This document shows, one piece after another, positions 34,682 to 48,300 of a stretch of DNA of 64,000 bases. The notes under the pieces are model-generated. The model saw nothing but the letters and a program-made list of their open reading frames with translations, was not told the origin of the DNA and did not search any database. Both the position numbers and the translations under genes were made by a program. Origin of the DNA: Ophiodon elongatus (lineage: Eukaryota > Chordata > Actinopteri > Perciformes > Hexagrammidae); the NCBI GenBank assembly GCA_016806645.1, contig JACSYO010001810.1, positions 2,227,001-2,291,000 on the forward strand, in the 5' to 3' direction. The first letter of the stretch is position 1. Every line of letters begins with the position of its first letter.

Positions 34682-37600
34682 CATAATAAGCAGGTGTGAG
34701 AAAACCATTTCCTAAAAAGGAAAAGCCCACAGGAATGACTTCATAAAAACCAAGAAATTATGACTCAATAAAGATAAACACCCCAGGCGCATTCAGATAA
34801 TTGTATCTGACGTAGCATATTAACAAACCCAACCATGTAGGCTATGTAGTTTCACTCATCACTTAGATTTCAGTGTGCCAGAGGAGATTCACTACTTTGT
34901 GTTTTCCCTGCGCTCACTGATGCAGATTATTCAGCCTCTCTGCTCTCGTCCTGCCCCACAGAGCTGAGCAGCACACTGGCATCCAATCAAATCTCTGTGG
35001 TTTTCGGACTTCTCTCTTTTTTTTCTCCATCCTGATGAGCTAGAGGTGAAGAGTGGAGTTCTGCACTCTGTTCAGCCACCGGCTGCCACCACATTGACGG
35101 AGGGAGAACTCGGTGCCACATGCCCAGCATGCAGCTGACCCTTTTCTTTCAGACCTACTGCCTGATGTACTCTGGCCGTGTACAGATGTCTGATGCAAAG
35201 AAAATAGCCACAAGAACTGCAACTATAATTGGTGAGCTCCAATCACCATGGAAACTGGATGAACACAGTACTGTAGTTTGTTGTAGCCACAATAATTTTG
35301 TTTCTAATGGTGTGTATTTAATTTCATTTCAGCTTGCTCAAAGGAATCTTGGACATTTCACTTGTCGGATAAATTAGAAAATGTTCAAAGTGTTTCTTCT
35401 AGAGCCAACTTCTGATGAGTAAGGTGAGATTTTGAAGCTACATGAAAGTTTCAGCTTTCTCGTGGACTCAGTTTCTGAGATCCAGAAAGACTGAAGGAAG
35501 AACAACAAAAACAACAGCAATACTTCCAGCCTCTAAACAAGAGGACACAAACACAGCTCCACTTCCTTCTCTGTTATATTTGGAACTTGGGGAAAACAAA
35601 ACAAAAAAAATCATATTCTTGCAGAATAATAATAATAAAATACTGTAGATCATTTACTGAATGCAACCAAAATGTACAAGCAAAGATGTTTTTTCATGAT
35701 TGTGAGAGATATGCTATGTTTTGCAGTATGGTCTCTTTTAGACTTCTGTTTATTAGCAACTCTTTTCATTCTGCTTTGCAAAGGATAGAAAAGAGTCATG
35801 AGCGTTCCCGACTAAAGATACGGAGTGAACGGCCTACAAGAAAGCATATTCCACCTATCCTGCCAGAAGTGGTTACCTTCAATGTCCCTAAAAATGACAA
35901 TGGAGTAAAATATATAAGGAAGGGGATTATGGTAAATGGTAAATCAGAAAAAAAAAACATTAGAAGTACTTGACAAGCATTTAAAAAGTTTGTGCTGCTA
36001 TGTTCCCTTGAGTTTTTTCTTTTTTTTTTACAGAAGTATACCTGATGTGGTATTTCCTGTGTCCTAGATGTGAGGCCCAGTAGCCGCTTTTCCAGAAGCG
36101 ATAGCCTTCCATCTCTCTGCGGCTATCACAAAACGGTGTGTAGCCATAAGGAGCACCCTCCAGGTCGAAATCCCTCAATTCCTTCAGATCAGCCCGAACT
36201 ATCTGTGAGAGAGCGGGAACATCGTAAGTACTAACGCCACTTCATCCGCGCTGTCATCCGATCTTCACACCCACGCCGACACTGATTTATAGACCAGTCT
36301 CTCACACTTACGCGTAGACCTATGTCACTTCGATTTGAGCCTCACCTGATCGGCGTCCACAAAGATGATCTTGTCCACGGCCAAGGGGAACAGAACATCC
36401 AGGAAGAGGATCTTGTATCCCCAGATAATGCGCTGCTTCTCCGTCTGCTGGTGGAGCCAACGGGGCCACTTGTACTGTACCAATTCATACTGAAAGCCAT
36501 ACGTCTCTGCCATGTGAGCGATGGTCTCCTAGCCACACCAAAAGCAAACACCAGGGGTCAGTTAAAAACAATACAAGAGCACATTTTGGCTAGCTAAACA
36601 TTTAAGAAATATGCACAATTCAGGAAACTACAGAATTTCACAAACAAAATGAGCAAGGAAATGAAATGAAGAAAAAATACTAAACATACTACTAAATGAT
36701 GCCCGGTAGAAAACAGATAACGCTGGTTAGTTTGTGTGGCCAAGCTGAGGGCCAAACATTGATAGGCAGCTATGATACAAGCACGAAAAGGTAGATAAGC
36801 CAGAGCATTATTTTGGAAATGCAGTTGGATAACTGTATTTGGAGTTATTGGCACTCACAATGCAAGGCTAAAGCTAACAGTAGCATAATAAATAGTGCAG
36901 GACATCTGGACATACTATATAAATAAACTTGCATCCACTAAAGATGTCGTTAACATACAACATGCAAACTCCTCTTCTTTCACTCCCTTCCAGACATTTT
37001 AACAACTCGATATGTGTCACAGAAGCTGCCGTGTTGATTATCCTCGATAGAAAATTGAACCCAGACCAAAGGAGGGAAACAACCCACAGATACGGCCGTT
37101 GCTTGGTGGAGATGAAGCGCCGAAGAACTGCGATCAAGTTATTTTTTAATAAGCAGCGAAAAACAAGCTTGCTCATGTGGAGTCAAGAGGTGAGGGAAGT
37201 ACCTTGAAAGACGGAGAGAGGTAGTTCTTGAGGAACCAGAACTTGACAGGTGTTTTGGTATGCCGAAGGACGGACAGCATCATTATTCTGAAATATACAA
37301 AAAAACAGCAAAGGATCAGGGCTGAAAGGAATGTAACGTGTAGGGCCTGAAAAGTAAGCGTGTTTGTGAAGTGATGGTGACCCACCTCAGAAAGCGCTCA
37401 TACAGATGGCCCGAGGCCACAGAAAATATGTTCAGAACATCCTCCTTCTTTTTCTCTCCATCATCCTTCTTGGAGCCACCACCTGTGATGCTGTAAATGA
37501 GACCATAATACATGAGTCGTGTGTGTGTTAGTTAAATATAGTATAGTACTATAGTATTATAATGTATGTTTAGCAGAAAACACACCATGCAATATTGTGC

Positions 37601-40600
37601 AGCAAACTGAGGTGCCTCATTTAAATGAAACCATGAGAACAGAAAGCCGTGATTTTGACGTGACGTGACAGTAGTTCAGACCAGACACAGTTAAAGCAGC
37701 TGAGTTTAACTGGTCCTTACTCTTATGTCCCCACGTAGCTAATAGAGAACCCGTAATATGAAGACCATGACGGGTGATGTGGTGGCATAGTTTGACCAAA
37801 ACATTTATAAATAGTCATGACTCTGGACTCTTACACATCCCGCCGCAATTAAAAATGTGATGCTTCAGGCGCCATTTTGCCTGACCCTGAGACACACACT
37901 GCTGTTGCCCTGGTAACCGTGTGCTGTTGGATGAAGATACAGAGAATGGATCACCCTGAGGGAGTTGAGTTATTAGAGGAGAGAGAAGTTTTAAACTGTC
38001 TCCATTGTTTCGTGTAACTGAATGAACCGTGTATGTGTTGCCGTCTCCAACCCTGTTCATTCACACTGCATAAACTAGTGATGTAACTATTGATCAATTA
38101 ATTGATTGGTTGAAATTACCGACTCCAATTTTGATATAAAATCCTAATTTGATACTTCCAGTTCCACAAATGGGCAAACAAGGAAAACATCTTCAAGAGG
38201 GGGTTGTGTGATTGAGTTACATGAGAGTGTAATACGGGTGCTTTTCGTTAATTACAGTGATGACAATAGCACACAACATGGGTGGGCCTGCCTCAGTATT
38301 CTTATGACATGGTCCAAACACACTGGAAGCAGACCACATCAACATCATGCTGTTAATTGTAGAGCCTCTCCGTCTCCTCTTACTTTGGGAAATGGCGAGC
38401 CACATAAATACCAAACCAGCAAGAAAAGAAAAACACTTTAAAAAAGCGTCACTTCATACAACTTGCAAGCGCAAAGATGGTTACCATCAAATCAGTTCAT
38501 TAACTCTCAGAATACATTTATGGGAGTGAGGGAGAGAGGTGTGAAGGGAGGGAGGGAGGGAGGGAGGGGGGGGGGGGGTATACTGTCGGTCTCTACATGT
38601 CCTCTAAAACCAGCTCAGACACAAACATACAAGAGACGGGCTGGTAAGCGAGTCATATCTGTACAACACAAAACTCGCTGGTCGCCCACAGAGTACCATT
38701 TCGTAGTCTGTGCTGTGGGTGTCGTCTGTCCTTCTGAAACATTGAGTGAATGTTTGTCTCTTCTCGGTTGGCTTTTGTAAAGTCACCATACACACATCTG
38801 TAGGGTCTGGGGATACCGACTGCCTGCCATGACTAAGCCAGCCGTTATGAAGGGCCTCTAGCACTACAGTGGGGCCCCCCTGATAAGCAGCTTTAGAGGG
38901 TCAGGTGAGAGCCTGTTTGGCTGACTCACTGGAGATAATCTGGACCTCTGGAAGGATCCACAAAGCTCTGGGTAAATCCTGAGCAGTGGACAACACCAAC
39001 TAGACAGAATTCGACTTCTGTTTTTCCTCCAACTCGGTAGATAGAGCAGAATCATTCTCCAACATCTGTGAGGAGATCATCAAAAGACATCAACAATATG
39101 TGTGCCAATGAGCCGGAAGTAAGACAGATAGTTGATGTATAGTACATGTGTACTGTAAAGCATAACTCTAGTTAAACACCTCAGTTTCCCATGTTCCCCG
39201 TTATTAACAGGGCTTTTTGCTTGCTGTTCGCCTGGGAGTGGGTCTCTCAAGGACAGTCTCAAAATCAAAACGGTAACAGAGCAATAAAAGATCACCAGAA
39301 TAAACCCTCCAGGAAACAGTCTGGGGCAGGACTGGTCATGACATCCAGTCTACAGTGTGAAGTCATAAAGAAAAACAAAAGTTAAGTCATAAAAACGGGT
39401 CATAAATGGGTAAGTGTCACTCCGCTGAGAGCAACTGACGCCAGTGAATCTGGTCAGGAATGAAGGGAAGTGATTGCAAAATATTTTCCAAGTCATACAC
39501 GCTTTGAGTTATTGTTGGTTAATATTTAGAAGGCAATCTTCCGAGCTACAATATGTGGACATTGTTCTCTTTTGACAAAAAGCCACAGACAAAACCATTA
39601 TCATCTTTCCTCAAATCTCAGACAGTAAGAACATAACAAATACATGTTATAGAATAACCTTGCCGATTACCTGGATTTCATCTGGAAAAACATTAATGGC
39701 CAAGGCCCCCATCGAACACTCTCCAAGGTCGTATCACTACTTGGGGAGAGCTGGCTTTTACAGCACCCTCAATCGAAAACCTAAATAACTCCCTCAGGTA
39801 ACACAGCCGCTGATGCTCTCTCGCACCCCGTGCGGCCCTCAAGTTTCTGATCTCTCAGCGCAGCATAAAAAGGACATTAAACCCTCAAAAGTTCCCTAGG
39901 CTGAGAGTAGTGGGAGGGAAAGACTTCCCTTCATCTTCCTCCCAGACACAGGAGAGCAACTCAGAGAGAAAGAAGAGGAAAAACAATCTATTTTCACTCA
40001 GGCTCATTATTCCTCTACACAGATAAAAATCTCTTTAAAGATGAGAGAATTTCTAACAACTCTGTCACTTCGACTTGCTAATGCACGGATCCACCTCACT
40101 AATTCTCCAGACGTGTTGGATCAATACATGGCCTTCAGTCCCGCCCGTTACAACGAAGCCCTCAAAGCATTCTGAGGTTGCAAATGAAGTAATGGGTATA
40201 AAGAAAGCTTTACTTTGAAACCAACAACTTTGGAAGATCACCAGTCACGGTCTCTACACAATGGATGCTTTATGTTTGCAAACCTGCCACTATTATGTTG
40301 TGCAATCATTTAAAAATATATATCGTTATAGAACTATCATTATGAGTCCAAGAAAAAGTTCTTGTAAGGATTTAACTGTGAAATATACAAATATATTTTC
40401 AACCTTCTGTGTCATTTGTTACTCAGGCTAAATTGCATTTGGTGGTTTTCAGCATTTTCTTTTTATTAATCATCATTTCCAAACCTCATCTGAAACCAGC
40501 TGCCTTCCCTCTATGTTAATAGGACTGAGTGGGAATGTTTATTTAAATTGACAGAGAATATTTAGGCGCCGTGTGGGATTTACTGTATGTTATAGTCGTT

Positions 40601-41515
40601 TATGCTCAACAGGATAAGTGGCTTTTAAGTCTTGAGATTTAAGTACCCTTGTTTCGAAAAGAGGACATGATGGAATCATGACATAATAAAAATTCACACA
40701 TTTCTCCAAATGCAGTCAAATTTGAGTACATATTAGATTCATCCATCACAGGCACTTAAGGAGCCGTTATGTTTCTTGAAACCATTGGATTCAACCGTTT
40801 GTTTTACTTTTTAACGTTAAGAGTATTTTCACTGCTCAAATGCAAGCATGCCATAGTAAAGAGTCTTAAGATTACATTCAATCATAAATCTATTTTTCCA
40901 TCCATGCACTTACAGCTCCGTATTTTTCCTCGGTCATGGCAGAGACGGGTTATAAAGGGTAGCCCAAATGTCGTTCTCGCCAACCATGACGTTAATAAGA
41001 ATGATGTCAATAAATAAATCGGATCATAGCTCCGTAGTTATGGTCTTGAAATAAAATCCTGAGTCCGAGACATGACAGATAACAACAACACTACAACTAA
41101 GGTCCCCACAATACCCGTTGCGGTCAGCAACACATCACGGCGGATGATAAAATCCAAGCGCATGGTTCTTCCTGAGAGAGAAAATTGGAATTCACGCTAC
41201 AGTTTTAAAACACAGTATACGTATGACCACATAAATAAATGAATGAATGCAAAAGGAAACATGAAGATGAAACGTCATATTTAAACACAGCGCTACATTA
41301 TTGCCATATCCTGTTAGAATATCTCATTAAGCCCCCAAAAAAAAGCATCCAAAAACACTGCATGCTCATGAATATGAAGAAGTTTTAGGTGTTAAATGGG
41401 TTCCAGCAACACTGCCTACCTTTTCTCAAAAGTGCTCCAAACACTTCACAAAGCAAGCATTAAGTGAGGAGACAGGATCACAGTTAGGAAGTGTTGGGGA
41501 AACACATCAATGCAC

Positions 41516-41565
<50 letters not shown>

Positions 41566-42291
41566 CTACAGAAGCACATATTTTTTGCAAGACTAGATCT
41601 TACAGCATAATAATGCAGTCTGGATCGTGGGGTGGAATAAGATCTCCTGAAACCACAATGTGTAATTGATGAGCAGAAAGCACATCAGCAAACCCACGAA
41701 TCAATGAGCTCACGGTTTCTACTGCCAGTAAGCTGAGGAAGGTTTTAAACCTACTGAAATCAAAATTGTGGCTGTATTTGAGAATTGATTACACACCTTG
41801 CTATAGAGTCCCATATGCCTTTGCTTTCACTATTTTCACTTAAAAGATCCTCATTCATCTTCTCTGCTTTTTTCTGCACCTACGATGAGAAAGGAGACAC
41901 AAAACAGTGGTTTTGTCAGTGATTTCATGATGAACTGTGTAAATTCAACCCAACGTCCTCAATGTGTGACCTGCTGAAGAGCGTTTTACTGTACGCTGAA
42001 GAATGTCCAGTGCTATGAGAACTATAATATACTTTACAAATGTCTTACAAAACAAACTCACTCTGACTTTGATGATTTTACTGTGGAAACTGTTCAGAAC
42101 GACAATGACATCACCAGCATCGGCAGGGGAATCGGTTCCATCATGCCTGAAAAAAAGTGGATAAAGAGAATGAATGAAAATCAACGATCGTGAAATCTGG
42201 ACAATTTGTCTGCAGCTAGTTGGTCCAACACAAGTGGAGCCCCATTTGGTGACTGACACTTATCAACAGACTGGAGAATAAAACCAATATC

Positions 42292-42359
<68 letters not shown>

Positions 42360-45300
42360 AACTAGACTCAATGAGAAGTACTCATTAGCCCCTAGTCTAT
42401 ATATTAAATCCAGATATAAGACTAAGCCACAGCATCTTTACGAATCTTTTGAACAACAAATCAGTAGTAGATCTGGATAACAAAGTTCCATTGACATACA
42501 TCATACAACTTTAAGATATGTAATTATAAAAAGCTTTTCGACTAACCTATAGAATTTAAAGACCAGCTGAAACCACGAAAGTTATCCCCTTTTGCAATCA
42601 CTAATTATTGTCAACATGATTTTCAAAATGTACAGGTGATATTTTTTTATTAATAATAGAAAGGGGGGAAAAAAAAGATCTTTGGAGATAATCTTTGGTA
42701 ACTACTTCACAAGCCGGGGACAGACGGCGTTTAGCAGTCAAAGAGAAGAATAAGGACCAGAATAATTAGCATGTAAAACCCACTGATGCTGATATTTGCA
42801 GGCAGGGTTTTAGATATTTCAGTTCGACACAGCTGACCACCTACCTTTAGGCCAATCACTGCAGTATGTACATTAGATCATTGCTGCAAATATCTATTAC
42901 CGCTTATTAAAATGCTTGTAAATTATTATTATTATATTATATAAGCCCCTTACAGAACTACTCAACCGATGAGTTTCAGAAATTTCCGTTTTCATAGTGT
43001 ACTTGAGTGAAACACAATATTTGTGTTAGTGGGCGAGTTTGGTTCACATGTTTTAGCCATGACAACAGCGCAGGACAAATATGCAGCATAGGCTCCTTTC
43101 ATGAAGTAGACAACAGCTGCTAATGGACAGACCACTGACTGACAGTGAGAGCACGCACTTAAACGTGGATACGGGGACAGCTGCCCCTGATCACAGTGAT
43201 TACCCTCCATCATCATTAAGAATCACCTTACCATTATTTTATCTATCACTACTAACCAGCCAATCTGTATATACTGCGAGATTTAATGAGAAACTTTGCA
43301 CAGTATTGATTGCATAACACTGGCCTCTCACTGGAATTGTTTTAGGACCGATTTGCCCAGCGGAGAATGTCTTTTGGGAGGCGGGATCCGCAGGGTCTCA
43401 TGGTGAAACCCCCAGCGACAAACTTCAGGAAGAGATGAGCAATAGGCTATGATGCACAGCGAGCCATTACGACCCCAGTGCTTACTAAAGGCAAAAAACT
43501 AACCTTATCACTATGATAAATGCTCCCTCCTCATTGGGCCCAAAGTGCTGCTTGTGTTTTGCCCCCTCTGCTGTCCCTAATGCAACTTAGCCTTTGGGGC
43601 TCGTGTTGGAAAGCACCAGAGATCAATCTGTATCCCTGCTCTGAGAAGAAGAGAGCTGGCCATCTCATTCATCCCTGTCAAGGCGAGACGCAGTGGCAGC
43701 ACAGGGTGGAAGAGGAAAACGCAGGCTCTGGGAATGGAGAGCACAGGCACTCCCACTAGACTCTGATCGGCCACCTAACCGGAGTAGAGTGCCGCTAACC
43801 ACAAGAATAATGACACTGCCAAGGTGAAAAATGACATCACCTCTTAGCTTCACCTGGAGGATTGGGGAATAAATCTTAGTTGTCTGATATGATTCCAGAG
43901 GAACCGAGGGCTGTATGTGTCCTAAATCTTATGTGAGGATAGCCAGAGAGGACAATATCTGGGATTGTAGGGACAACTAATATGATGTACTACAGCTGAC
44001 CGTGCAGACTCACATACATGGTTGGGATTTGAGCCCTTATCCCAACTTGATAGAAAGGGATTATTATATCTTTGTTATGTTAGGTAGAAATGATTTCATG
44101 AGCTGGGAGTTCCTTTGTAAAAATAAGAATTTGATTTGTTTTAGATCAAAGTAGGAAGCACCACGGTACATTTTAATTATACAGTATAAGTGCAGAATTA
44201 AAAGAATACAAGGCAAGGAAAATTGTATTTTGTTTGAAAATGCATCAAAGCAACCAAAGCACAATACTGTTTCTCTTTGTCCGGGGAAATTAGACAACGC
44301 CAACACACTCTGTCTAGTATATGGAGCCTTTGACACCTACGCCGTCCAAACTAAAACACATTCTGCTGCTGATATTTTGCTGTCTGGGTTGGATGGCATT
44401 ACGGGTGACCAGCTGAATCATCCCTCCACTCCGTCTTCTCTTTAAGAGCACCCCTCTCCTCCTACTTGTCTTTCTCCCCTCTGTAGCGAGCAGAACTCCC
44501 TGTACTCATCAAAACCTTGAACTGCTACAGTGTCAGCAGCTCTCTATGTTACCATAGTGATGGGTTTCATAGCTACTTGTATGAAACGGAGAGGTAGCTG
44601 AAAACAACCTTCATGCTGAGCTACCAATGAAGCCGCCTAATTAGCATCATTACCTCCGGTTTTTTTCTTTCTTTTTTCGAAAGATATTAATGTCTATAAG
44701 GAGTTGGGAAAATGACGACAAGGGCATTCAAAATAGTCTGTCGACAATGGGGAATACTCACGTGAGAACCTGATAGATATCCTCCGATCTCCCTTTACGT
44801 AATTTTAGGATCCAGGCACCAGGATTGGCTTTCAGCTGGAAATATCCCTGTTGTGGTTGAAACAGCAGGAGTCTGAGTATTTACTGTAAGCATTCATTTC
44901 ACACAACCCTGGCACCAGACAGTTTCTGTTCCAAACTTACTACAGATGTTGACCGTGTCATATATCATATATTAACACAGTACAACAAACGGTCACTAGT
45001 AACTAGTAGAATTAATAAGGCTACTAACCAGATTAGCCATGACGATAGTGTCATACATGAGCGGGTCCCGACTCATGCCCAGGGTAAACTGCAGGCCACG
45101 GGGAGGCTGGCCCGTTGACAGGTCAAAGCAGTGGCCCTCCAGCAAAAGGTGCTCCAGCTCATACTCTGCTGTCACAACCCCGCTGACCTGGAGCGAAACC
45201 ACAGATTACAGAGGACACCAAACAGAGGGGAGTGGTTGGTAGAATGCACCACAGCCCTAATTAAGCGGTGAGAATGATGAGATTGATAGTAGCAGTAACT

Positions 45301-48300
45301 ATAAAGCGAGGTACCTCCTGTAGGTGGATGTTATCCAAGTCGTGGGGGCTGCGGACAGCCTGCACCATCCAGCTCTCTGGCGTGATCATAATAAGGGTGA
45401 GAAGAGGAGATTCTGGGAGCTCCATGAACCGGGCAACTGGTCCTGGAGACACTGTGTCGTTGGCCAAGAAATTCACATCAGACTCCAAGACAAAGCGGTA
45501 AAAGCTGGGAAGACAGACAAAGAGGAATTATCACAATGTATGTGCTTGCACTACAAACAACTACAAATTAATACAAGAGAGAAGATCATTTTAAGTCCTG
45601 AGATGGTGGATATTCCTAACAATATCCTGCAGGACTTTTTGCCACTGGAGTCAACAATTCCATCCAACAAACGCAGTCCTCTTCAGCAAGCACTAAAATG
45701 ATGACATGTTGTGAAATAGTCTCCTTTCTAGGACAGGAGACATGGGCTCTGTTGTGACAGCTGGGTATATACAATCTCCTCAAAGTAAAGAATCTAATAC
45801 TATTACTGCAAGTGTTCCTGCTCGGCCAATAATAATTATGTGTGCTAGTCTGTGCACCAGAAATGTCCCCTTTCTTGGTTTTTACTCAGAGTTGTCACAG
45901 ACTAATTGCTTTTCTTAAGTGCGCCTGTTGACATCGAGGAGTCATAATAGGACATACAAATAAAATTACCAGTAAAGAATCAAAAAGACAACAAGTGTAA
46001 TCCATTGATTTGCCCATAGACTACAGGTGTAAATGGCAAAAATCCATAAAACAACCTTTGTACAAGCCTTGTCAAGAAAGAAAGTCAAGTATTTAAAGAA
46101 TTATAAAGAAACAAAGGTTGAATGTCCTGTAAACAATTGAATTGGCTGGCAAAATATATACTCAAATGAAGATGTTTTAAGACCACCTGTTTCGAAAGCA
46201 TTTAAAAGGAAATTTGCCTTCTTTGTATAATCCCTAGAGATGTAAATAGTTTTTTTTTATCGGTTAACTATTTGTCACGTGATCGTGCGAGCCGGGTTAG
46301 GGTTACCAAAGTTACACAAATTCACTTGCAGGGCCTACAGGGTGGATCTAAGTACAGTATGTTTACAATGTTTACTGAGGTAATAAATTAAGTAAAAAAA
46401 ATAGGGTAATTTTCACAAACATTTCAATACAATTGGGCTTCTTTTTGCAACTAGAGGAGTCACCTCCAGATGGCCATTAGAAATAATGCAGGTTCATGGC
46501 ACTTCTGCAAAGTGAGGGTAAACTTCCTGGAAATGTTCTGTCATACAAACACTACAATTGACTCAACCCATTATGGAACAAATAAAAATTAAAAAAACAT
46601 CCCAAATTACATAACGACTAACATTCACTCAGTGGTGTGAATGTTAATGGTCCCTTTAAACCTTCCATTTGTTGTTTTTATTCATCTTTGTTTTTGTTTT
46701 TTTAACTCCATGTCTTGAATTGCAACAATGCAAGCTGTAAGCAATTTGCCTAGAGATGTAAGGGGAGGCCCAAAGCAATAAGGTGGTGTTATTAAGCAGA
46801 TTGCATCTGTGCAGCATAATCTTACAGGAAGGAGCAAGGCAGAGATGCTAAGTCTGCAGCGGTCAGAGGATACACAAACAAGCAAAACAGGAAAATGTAA
46901 TTACTGTTGGAGCAGGAGCTTACCTCTTGAGGGGCATCTCGGACAACTTGGCCCTGCAGTTCATAAACACCTGCAGTCTCACATTGACCACTTGACTGAG
47001 CACCTGCAGGAGCCACAGAGGAAGAGACCCAGTTACAGAAAACAGGAGCAAAGTAGAGCCCGGCCCAACAGAGAGTTACAGGACACACGTGAGCCTTCCA
47101 CTGAACAAGAGGACCGAAGGCAGCTAATAGTTTCACAGCCTCTTACTCTTATCTTACGGATTTTTAAGAGGTTCTCGGGTGGCAAAGCACATTCATTTGT
47201 AAAGCACTTTGAATTGCATTTGATTGGTTTTAAAAGGTGTTATAAAAGTAAAACTTGATTGATTGATATATCCTTACATAACATCATTCATGATGTAACA
47301 GTGGCCAGAAAATAAGCCACATTGCCTTCCTTAAAAATCTGCTGTGATGCTGATAATACATTATCATAATTTCTTCCGCGTACTACAGAACACGACTGAA
47401 AAGTGTAGACTGAAAACAACAGCTACTGAAGGTGGCTGTCTGTCATTTTTTCATATTCACCAGCCAAACTCGTCACCACAGCAAACCTCCTGCGAGATGC
47501 AGCAGACAGCTAATGGTATTCAGTAAAAGTTAGCCCACTTTCGAAACTGTTTTGAAATAACCTGAACTAAAAAAGCATACTTGTTCATTTTTCACAAGGA
47601 ATGGCAATTTTTCTGATCAATTTTACTCACTCAATAAATGCTTTTAGGATATTGGAAGCTACACTATCTTTCATCATAAACTACTTGCATTAAGATAATA
47701 TAACCATGAACCATGAAAAAGTTATATTTGAATATTTGCAAGCTTTGTGTTTCTGTACTCCTTTTAGTGAAAGTGATTTTAAAAAGTGTCCCTTTTGTAC
47801 AAGTAGTCGATGGAGAAGAATACAGCTTACAATCAGTAGAGGGGACATCTTCTGTGCCTCCCTAGTGAGGGGGTCAACGATGGCCACAACATCATAGAAA
47901 ACCTCGTTTTCACGTGGGGAGAGACGGAGCACACTGAGGAAGAGAACAGCACACCAAAGCAGATTCAGCAACACAAGGTTATACAACCCTTGTTCAGCAG
48001 AACTGCAAATCAAAAGATTTGCCTTTCTGCACTGCTTGACATGATGGTGTAGCAATTTTCAGATCTACTATAACAAAAGGAAAGTAAACAGTTCTCTTTG
48101 AAACGGCGGAGCCAATAGGACAGTCGCCAGAGGAGAGAACGTTGCCCACCTGTGGCTGTCTTTGATAAAGTCGACATCCCTCCTGACCTCTCCTTTGGGG
48201 GCTGCAGTTAGGAGGGCATCAACTTTCATGACTAAGTCACTGGCGCTAAGGGAAAAGAGGTGTGGCAGGGTCAGTCCATCATTTATTAATGCTGCGTATT

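Larger units (their letters stand above)
37491..41796 (-). other. uggt2 intron (4.3 kb)
   Basis: The largest uggt2 intron in the window. It holds a (GGGA)n run that turns into a G run at about 38548-38579, and a (CA)n run at about 41520-41562. Several open frames of 60-105 residues on both strands lack any family feature. The protein is complete across the flanking exons (GIWDSIA joined to SITGGGSKK), so no missing exon is needed here. Confidence 0.6.

Noticed and set aside
35587..35973. Forward open frame of 128 codons inside a uggt2 intron
   Set aside because: It includes low-complexity A-rich sequence, is antisense to uggt2 and shows no family motif or splice structure; likely chance.
42294..42358. 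Considered as a tandem array or CRISPR-like repeat
   Set aside because: It is a simple AT/GT microsatellite without spacers; no CRISPR array exists in the window.
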